DNA of 64,000 nucleotides from Prorocentrum cordatum (taxonomy: Eukaryota > Sar > Dinophyceae > Prorocentrales > Prorocentraceae). Shown in pieces: positions 21,101-30,100 of this stretch; position 1 is the first letter of the stretch, and every line of letters starts with the position of its first letter. Position numbers and translations under genes: made by a program. The notes beneath the pieces are model-generated. The model searched no databases. It was not told where the DNA came from and saw only the letters and a list, made by a program, of their open reading frames with translations. The stretch covers positions 1 to 64,000 of the forward strand of contig CAUYUJ010012069.1 in assembly GCA_963575745.1 (NCBI GenBank), written 5' to 3'.

Positions 21101-24100
21101 GGAGTTGCTGTCGTCAACGAAGGTAGTGCTGAGTGATCGAGGAACGTATCGGTGCTGCCTCTTGGTCCACACGCACATGAGCAGCTTGATGTCGTCCAGG
21201 GACCACGAGCTGCCCTGGAGGTGACCGTTAGTCCTGGCCAGGTCCTTAGAGTACGCTCCGTTCATGCGGATGTAGCGTTTGTGGTGTCTGTAGAAATTTC
21301 GGCGGACAGTAACGATGTCTTGAGGGCACCCCGCGTGCAGCGCAAGGTTAAGACAGATGTCCGTGATGAGGTAGTCGAAGCACTTCTGTCGGTCAAGGGC
21401 AGCTCCAGCTAAGGGGAGGAGTAAAGCCCTGGCGTGTTCGATGCGCAGGGCGAGAGAGGTGCTGACATCCCCAATGGTGGCTTTGGGAACAGCGCCGAAG
21501 CTCGTGGCATGGGTCCATCCTTGCCGCCAGGTCGTGAGGCTGCGGTAGGCTGGCGCTTCCCACGCGTACATCCATACGGAAAGAACCGAGAGAAGTCGTT
21601 GGTCCGTCGGGAGTTCCCCTCGGCCTTTTCGGAGGCACGGGTTTGGCACGTGCAGGAGGGGCTCGGGGATGGTGCCAGTGCGTTGCATAGCACGTAAGAC
21701 GCTGGCGAAGAGGCGAAGGATGTCGTCGGGTAACTCCTTAGCCTCCTTAGTTGTCCAGCCGTCGAGTCCCCCCGCGCGGCGCGGTGAACGGGTGCGAATG
21801 AAGTGGATGAGTTGGTCGTCGGTGAGGTGGAAAGGGGCTGCTGGTGATGGCGTAGGCAGCTCTTGTCGGTATTCGTCGTAGAAGTCCGCCCACGTCGGCA
21901 TAGCTTCGGCATCATGGCCCGCGCGAGCGCGGTACCTGCCCAAGATGGGCTCCCAGGTGTCGACCATGAGCTTAAGCATGTCTTTGGTGTTGGCAACAAT
22001 GGCGTTGGCGGGGAGGGCGTCGGGAACCTGGGCAGGTGGTGGGTCACGAGTGTGGCCTTCGTCGTTGTCCGTGTCGAGCGAACTACCGTCGCTGGGGCTG
22101 AAGCCGCCGGCGTCGGTGTCGGCATCACTATCGTCCGTGCAAGCTTGGTCAGGGTTGAAGGCGGTGGTGTCGCAGTGGAGCTGTGCATCGTCGGGAGTGG
22201 TAGGCGTGCGGAGATACGCCGTGGGCGAGCAGTCGGCAGCCCGTGCGTATATGGCCGCCTTTCGCCCGCTTGGCTCGCGGACACCCTCAGCCCAGATCTT
22301 GATGCGTTCAGCTTTGGCTCGGTTTGCACGTCGCGCCAGCTCTGAGTCTAGGTTTTGGATCAGACGGTCTAGGTGCTCTCCGCGTGGTGCTGGCACGTCG
22401 GGGGCCCAGGCATCGGGAAAGGCCAGGAGGGCCGTGGGGCGCAGCTTGTGGCAGAGAAGGCGGGCCGCGGTCCACGTGCAGTCGATGCGTTGCGCCAGGT
22501 ACGGCGGGATAGCACGGCAGTCGATATGATGGTGCTGTCCGATGAAGCGAAGCTCGCAAAGTTGCCGATGGAGCTTGCGAAGGCGGTTCATGTGAATCGT
22601 GGAAGCTCCGTAGGTGGGAAAGGCGCGGGGGACGGCGGGTCGCTCCTCGAACGTGGGTGTGAGCCCGTGCATGGTAGGGGCCTTCTTTTTTGGGTGGTCT
22701 GGCGGTGGGGGCGGCAGGTCCCGCAGCCGGGTAAGATGGTACTCATGGCTGGCCTCGTTTGCCAGGGCGAACATGCGTTCCACATCGTCGCGTGTGTCAG
22801 CCTGCTCCATGCGGTCATGGTATCGCCCTGCGATGAGGGTCCCTAATGCCTGAAGTTCGTGGTCCTCATGAGCTCCGTCGTTAGGAGGGTAGGGCGTGGG
22901 GGCCAGAAGGCGTGGGGCCGTATGGTCAAGGCGGCTAAGGTCGAGTGTGACCTGCAGGCCAACATGGGACTTCGCTGGCAAGTCACGCAGATAGCAGAAG
23001 TCGGTGACAAGGGATCGCGCAGCTTGGTTGGCGATGATATAATCGATGCGCGAAGTGCGGGGGCACTTGGTGACGCGGTCCCAGTCAGGGATATTGCCAT
23101 ATGTGTGCATGGTGTGGTCTGGTGTGCCTTCAGCGACGTTAAACCATCCGTGCTGCATCATGTGCAGCAGATGTGGATTGTCGTCGATGTTCGTGTTGGC
23201 GTCCATGCAAATGAAATACGGGGCTGAGCCGACCCTCGCGGCGGCGCAATCAGCAAGCCGAAACAAATCGGTGCTGTCCCCTCCAGCGACCCCGTAGAGG
23301 CTCGCAATGTAGATCCCAGCGGGACCGTGGTTGTTTCGTCGCCGCCTGCGGCGGTGCTGGGTGCAGAGCGGGAGGAAGGCCTCGTGCCATCGTTTCTTGG
23401 CCTTGAGGGTGGCGATACAGGTCGCAGTGTCGTCGACGGTGGAGTCGACGATGGCGTCCTTAGAGAGGATGGCGACCCCCCCCGAGGCGCCGGTGTTGCC
23501 CTCGACCGTGTGGTCCGTGCCACCGTGAGCAGCTTTGCGCTGGGCTCGCGCCAGATCCAGGTCAGGTCCCAGACTGGCCTGATATCCTCCGTGGTGTGGA
23601 TTGGCGGCGTTGGTAGCGATGGCTTGCCTGGTAGGCTTGGCATGTCGGGTCTCCTGCAGTGCTATGACTGCGGCGTTGTGGTCGACACCCAGAGCGGTGA
23701 TGGTTGGCCAGTTCGCTGGGAGACTCGTGATGTTGAGGCTGACGAGGTGGATGGAGCGACCTGGCCCGTCTCCGTCGGTGGAGCTGGGGTTAGCACGCCC
23801 CGCACGGTGGAGGGCAGCCTGGCCCTCACCCAGGTAGAAGGCTTGGCCACAGTAGGAGCTCATGGCGTCGCGGCAGATTGGCTTGGACGGGGCTGAAGCC
23901 GCCGTCGGGCCAGAAGTATAGGCAAGGCATGGTCGACGCTGCGCCGGGGGGGGTTCATAAACATCAGCAAAACTGCCTCGAAAAATCCTCCTCACTCCTG
24001 TACCGTGGGGGACGGGGGGAGGAGAGGTGAGACGGCAGCAGAGGGAGAGGGAGGCGACTCCTCGATCCGTCCTGCCGCGAACAAGAACAAAAGCAAACCA

Positions 24101-27100
24101 GCGGCGGCAGCTCGGCGCGGCAGCGGCGCAGCGCGCGCGCACATACTGCGCACGCGACACCGCTGGTCCGTCCTGCGGCGGCGCGCCCGCCCCGTCAGTA
24201 CCGTGATGAGCAGCATCAGCTGGAACAGCTTGTTCGTGTGCGCCCTCTGCGCTCGCCTCGGGCGGTGGGCCCTGTGGCTGCGGCGGAGGACGCTCTGCCA
24301 GCGCGTCAGCCACCAGCTGGGCGTGGCGAGCGGCGCGGTCGGTGGCCTGGCGCTGAGCCTCATCCATGCCCGCTGCCGCGAGGCACGCGTTGCGGACAGG
24401 GCTGACTCCACGCGGGGCCGCCGCTGCCGCGGCAGCGGCTGAGGTGGCGGGGCCGCCGCCGTGGCTCAGAGGGGGCAGCGGTGAGCCGCCGCCGAAACCC
24501 GCCGCGAGGCCCTTGACGGAGTACTTGTGCTTGAAGGGGTCGAAGGTCGGCGCCTCGTCGAAGGGGGCGACAACGCGGGTGGGCGGTGGCAGCTCCTGGT
24601 CCGTGGACGGCGTCGGCTCGAGGTCGACCTGGCCAGGTTCGATGGCGCTGGCACCGAAACGTGGCACCACCTCGGGGGCTTGGCCATCAGCCTGAGTCTC
24701 GCGGGGCGGCGAGCTCGTGGAGCTCCCAGGGGCCTTGCGCGAGCTGTGGCGGCTGCAGGACCGGCTGCGCGGGACGCGCCCGCCCGTGTGGCGGTCACGT
24801 GGCGAGGTCGCCTGGGCGTTAGCGCGCGCAGAGTCCGCCCTGCTCGGGGAGCGGATCGGCGCTGTGCAGGGTGTTGGGCTGGGCTGGCGGGAGCCGCCTG
24901 TGCCGCCCGCCACCGAGGCTGCAGCCTGGTCAGGGTCGACGGCGTCGGGCCGGGGGCTGACGTGGTGGGCACTACCCTCGCTGTGCCGCGGGGAGGCGTT
25001 GTGGTGCGCCTGGGTGTGCGTGAGGACGAGCGGGACGAGCGGCTGCCGCTCGCGCTCAGGGGGGGCAGGTTTTGCCTGGGCAGGGCGCAGCGCTGCGGCC
25101 ACGTTTGGCGGGGGCGTGTGTTGGCGCGGTTGCCAGGCACGCACGTTCGCCTCGCGCCATCCTTCAGGGCGCCCTGTCCTGCCACGGCTTGGTGCAGCCC
25201 CCTGGGCTGAAGCCGCAGGGGTTACCACTGCGGGCTGGTTGCTGGCGGTGCTGTCGTGGCGGCCTGGGTAATGGCCCCAGGCACGCGTGGACCCTGGCAC
25301 GGGCGAGGTGGCCCGTGGGGGAGCCTGCGCGAGTGCACGCGGGTAGCCGATGACCGCTGGGTGCACCCTGGCGTGGGGGGCGTGGCCATAGCTGGAGGCG
25401 GCTGCTCCTGCCGCCGCGGGCCTGGCGCCAATGGGGCCACGGTGATAGGCGGCGCCCCCGCCGTACACCGCGCTGTCGCCTGTCGGGACGCGCGCGGGAG
25501 AGCGGTTGCGTGGCGTGCTCGGCTGACCTGCGTCGCGTTGGTCGCGCTGCTGGGTGCGCTGCTGGTGCTGTTGGTAGCGCTGCTGGTCGGCTCTCGAGAG
25601 CGGGCGGGTGTCGGGGAGGATGGGGGGCACGTCGGGCCGCCGCCAGCCCTGATAGACGTGCTCGAAGGCATGGTCTGGGTAGGTCTCCCCGACGGGTGAG
25701 TAGCGCCGCACATGCTCCACGTAGTCAATGTTCTGCGGCTCGGGGAGCACCGTGATGTTCACAGCTCGCTGGTGCGCTGGTCCATAGAGACAGAAGCTAC
25801 CACGGTTGCTGCGGTCGTGGTTCAGCTCGGCTTCGGTCGTGGCACGGCTCACCATGGCGTCGCAGAGGCGCATGTCGTAGTCGAGAGCTTGAGGCCCAGG
25901 GCCGCCCTCGGCATCCCAGTACAGTACCACATCTCGCCAGCGGGTGCGGGTAGTGTGGATGCGCTCGGCGATAGACTCGCAGACGGTCCTGACTGTGACA
26001 CGATCCCTATGCATGTTGGTGATGGCTAGGGAGTAAGGTCGGCGGACCGTTTTGTTGAAGATGAAGTCCTCCTTGAGGGCCTGGTGAGGGCCGAAGAGCA
26101 CGCAGCCTTCCCTCCACAGCGGTTGGTCGGGAGACGGGTCTTCAGGCATCCCCGTTCCTGTGAACCCTGGTGGCCGCCTCGTGCCGTCGGGCAATCCCTG
26201 CTTGAGGACGCGACGCGGCCTCGGTGGTAGATACCATTGACCCTGGTAACCTGCTTGGCCTGGTTGTGGAGGCTCCCCCCCGGGGCCTGAAGGCGCTCGG
26301 GGGGGTTCCTTGAGGTCGTGCTGGGCTGGCGCGTTGCCGTATTGGCGGGCGAGGATGTGCGGAGGCATCCCTGTGGCACGGACGTCGAACAGGCTGTGCG
26401 GACGAGGCGGATGAGGGCATCTGCTGGAGAGGCAGCATGTGTCGGAGTCCCTGTTGTCGGTGCTGTACGCACACGTCCAGCTGTTGCATGAGTAGTCCGT
26501 GGACCAGTCCATAAGTGCACGTAGTCCGCTGAGGGAGCAGTCTGGGCACGTTGGTTGGCCTGAGGTGCCGAGCTGCGCGTTGCGGCGGGCAGCACAATAC
26601 TGACAGCATTGGAATCGGCACTGTAGGCAAGTCCAGCGTCCTGGTAGGGGCGGGAGCGCTTGCTCGTCGGTGACTGCGTCGTCTGGGTGGGGTCGGGGTC
26701 GATCCCACAAGGGCCAGACGTCGGCGAACCAGGACTGGCCTGTAGTGCGGACCACCTCCGCGGGGAGGCGAGCGTCGTCAGCATGGCGCTCGATCCACTG
26801 GGGCCCCAGGTCCGCTGGGATCATGACCGTGCGCCAAGTGTCGTCCGCCTTGACGTGGACTTGGGTCGGTGCCCAGAGCCTGGTAGTGGTATCGCCATGG
26901 TCGTGGTGAAGGATGACCCAGCCGTCGCGACCCGCAACCGCAGGGTCGATAACGCGGTGGCCCACGACGGTCGCCCCCCACGGTAAGTAGGCGCCGTCGT
27001 GGTGCTCGCCCGGGTCAAGCCAGACCTCGATGCCAGGGGCGTTGACACGGGCCCGCACATCGCGGACGTGGAAGGCGAGGACGTGGTAGGCGGTCGGCTC

Positions 27101-30100
27101 CTCTTCCGTCTCGATGTGCTCCCACGTCTCGATGTCGCTGTTGTCCGAGGTGGAGTTTCCGCCGCTCTGCCGTGACGAACGCGAGGCGGATCGCCGTGGG
27201 CGGGCATGTCCTCGGGCGAGGGCGGCGGCCGCGCTGATGAGGGACGGCGTACGACGGTCGTCGGCTCCCGATGTCGTCGATGAGCGGTCTGGACTGTGTC
27301 CCAGGGCGGCACCTGCCTGATAGGTGTGCGATGGGCCAGACGCGGCCCCAGGGCTGGAGCCGCTGGGGCGCGGCGCACGTGCGTCGGACTGCCCCCGCAC
27401 GGGGACGGCCTGCAAGCCAGTGTACACCAGGTCGATCAGTGGCTGCGGGTCCAGCTGGAGCTTGCGAAGCGAGGCGCGCGGACGGGGCTGGTTGGGGTCG
27501 GCCCTGGTGGCTGCTTCGGTGTCGTAGTGCTGTGTAGCCCATGCTCGCGCTGCCTCTGGCGAGTATAGTGCCTGCGGCGGTGGCCACGCTGCCGCGATGT
27601 CCAGCCGGCGCCAGGTGTTAGCTTCCTGGTCGCGGGCTTCAGCCGCCTCGCGGAGGTCTGGGTGATCGTAGCCGGCAATGTGGAGGGCGTGCGCACAGTC
27701 GCCCATGCCATAGGCTTGTGGTAGGGCACGGCACCTGGAGGCAGCTTCAGTGGGGGCACACCAGTCCATGCGGATGAGGAGGCCCAGGACCCGCGGGTAG
27801 ATGAGGCGCGCTCCGTGAGCCTCCCCTTTCACGAAGTTGTGCCAGTTCTCACCGCGCGGCGGTTTGGTAGCCTCGCACATCCAGAGCGCGATGGGTCCCC
27901 ACGCGAGGGTGTCGTCTTCGAGGCTGCAGGGCGGGTGAGGCGGCACTGCGTACCACGCGGCCAGCGACGGGTGCACACTCACGTACGTGCGGCCAACATT
28001 TGTGGCGGTTCGACCCTTCGCTTCACGGCGGGGGCCCGGCAGGAGGTGACCTCCGTTGAAAGCGAGACGAGCCGCAAGGTCACCGCGGGTCCCGTGCCAG
28101 AAGACCGTGGGCGTGTCAGTGGTGGGTTGACGGAGGTCCCACGTGAGGTAGGGGAAGATCGTCTCGCCTGAGTTCCCGCCCGAGTCTTCCAGCACCCAAG
28201 TGAGTCGGTTCGGGGGCCTCTGCATGATGTCAGTCCACGGCGCCAACGCTTGGAGCGTTGGATCATGGGTGAATCGAGGATGGTCGTGGAGTCGCAGGGC
28301 GTCTTTGATGTCCTCTGTAGTCACGCCACTGTTACCAAGCGCAAAGCCGTTCTGGTACAGGGAGGTGAGGATGCTCGTCGGCGGCACGGGGACCGCTGGG
28401 TCGCGCTGGATGGTGTTGCGTAAGTTGCGCGTCGGTGGCCTGAGGGCTGGGTGGGGCGTACCAGGGCCTGGAGGCGCCTGGGGCCTGGCGGGTGATGCGT
28501 AGCGTGCTCGCCGTCGTGGTGGTTGGGTGTCCATGTCGGAAGAGGAACCACGAGCATCTGCATGTCGGAAGATGGACCACGGGCTGTCGAGGGTGCGCTC
28601 ACGTGTTTCCCTTGCCTCGGCGTCGCTGGCCTGAGCTGTGGCGTCTTCGTGAGTCGGCGGGTTACCATAAGCCGCGCCGCTTATGGGGCCGTCTCGCGGG
28701 GACGGGCTGGTCGACCGTGGTGTGACAGACGAGGCTCGCGATACCGCGGCAGTGACTTCGACAATGGCGGCGGTGGTGGCGGTGGTGACATCGGCGACTG
28801 CGGCGGCAACTGCAGCAGCATAGTGTTCCTGTAGCAGCGGGTGTCGAAGAGAGTGCACGTGCTGGCTCTCGGGTTCGTCGGGATGCGTGCGCGGCATTGT
28901 GTGTGTGGCTTCATCGCGCGGCCTCCTGCTCGGTTGGCAACAGCGGAGGCACCACTGGGCCGCGGGTGAGTCCAGGGCGCGCGCACAGATGCGGGCTCCT
29001 ACGTGTCCGACGGCTCCTTGAGCGAGAAGTTTGGCGCCGACCAGGAGAAGGCCGCAAACCACTCCGCCTGTGGCAATAGCTCCGAGTTTGCCGCTGGCCC
29101 ATTTCAGGGCACCCCCGAGGCCAGACCCGACTGCGCTGGCTCTGCCCGAGACGATGTCTCTGAGTTTGGCACTGGTCCACTTGAGAATACCCCACAAGGC
29201 GGGCGTGGCGTTGTATGCCGTTGTGCGTCGGGGCGTAGTGGACACGGATGGGCCTGGTGCCGCAGCTTCACGTCGTCGTCGCTGCCGGTAGCTGGGGTCT
29301 CGGCTCGGTGTCGGCAGGTACCCGTCGATCTGGTCCTTGTACGGCATGGCTACCACGATGGCATACGTGGCCACGAAGAGGCAGATGAGACAGCCGCAGC
29401 GTCGGGAGGCCGCTGCGCTGTGCGGGGCCTCGTAGGAGCCGCTGGCGTCAGGGCTCGCGTCCTCGATGGGGTCGTTGTCGATGCCAGCCTGCCAGTGGTC
29501 GACGGCGCTGGAGTTGGAGTCAGTCGCGTTAGCACGGCAGACAAGGGTGCGGGGCGGGGTCCTGCCACCTGAGGTCTGAAGACGCCCAGATCCAGCCAAT
29601 GCTGCAGCGGGGCTGAAGCCGCCACTGCGCGGGCTGGTGAGAGCTGGCGGTGCAGTGGAATGGCTTGTCTCGTCGGCGGCAGTGACGCCTTCGGCGTCGC
29701 TGAGCTGTGCGCTGGGGTCGGCCTGGGCCGAGTTGTTGGGCGGACTGCTGTGCGACAGGGGGCGCCCTGTGTAGGGTTCGCTGTCACGGTCGCGCTGGGC
29801 CGTGTCTCCTGGCGGTGTCGTGCCGTCGCGATCCTGGGTTTCCATGTCGTGGATGGAGTCGTTCTGGCTATCGTCCGACACGTGGAACGAGTCCAGGGAT
29901 ATGTTGCTGATATCGCTGGCCGCGATGTGCTGGAGCAGAAGCGGTTCGGCGTCGGCCGCGGGCTGGTCACACGTGGCGTGCTGGGCGAGGGGGCCAGCTG
30001 GCGGTGGTAGGTTTAGCGGTTCCATCGGTGCCGCGGCGAGCTCCGCCTCGACAAGCGGCTGCATGTCTGGCGGGTGGTGCAGGATCGCATCCGCGAGATA

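Noticed and set aside
23220-23245. GGCTGAGCCG as a family member
   Set aside because: The core is one base short and no stem arms are present.
24900-24925. GGCTGCAGCC palindrome as a hairpin family member
   Set aside because: The second loop base is a pyrimidine, the following unpaired G is absent and the arms do not match.
27632-27660. GGCTTCAGCC at 27635-27644 as an inverted 12th hairpin
   Set aside because: It is in the opposite orientation and the flanks do not form matching arms.
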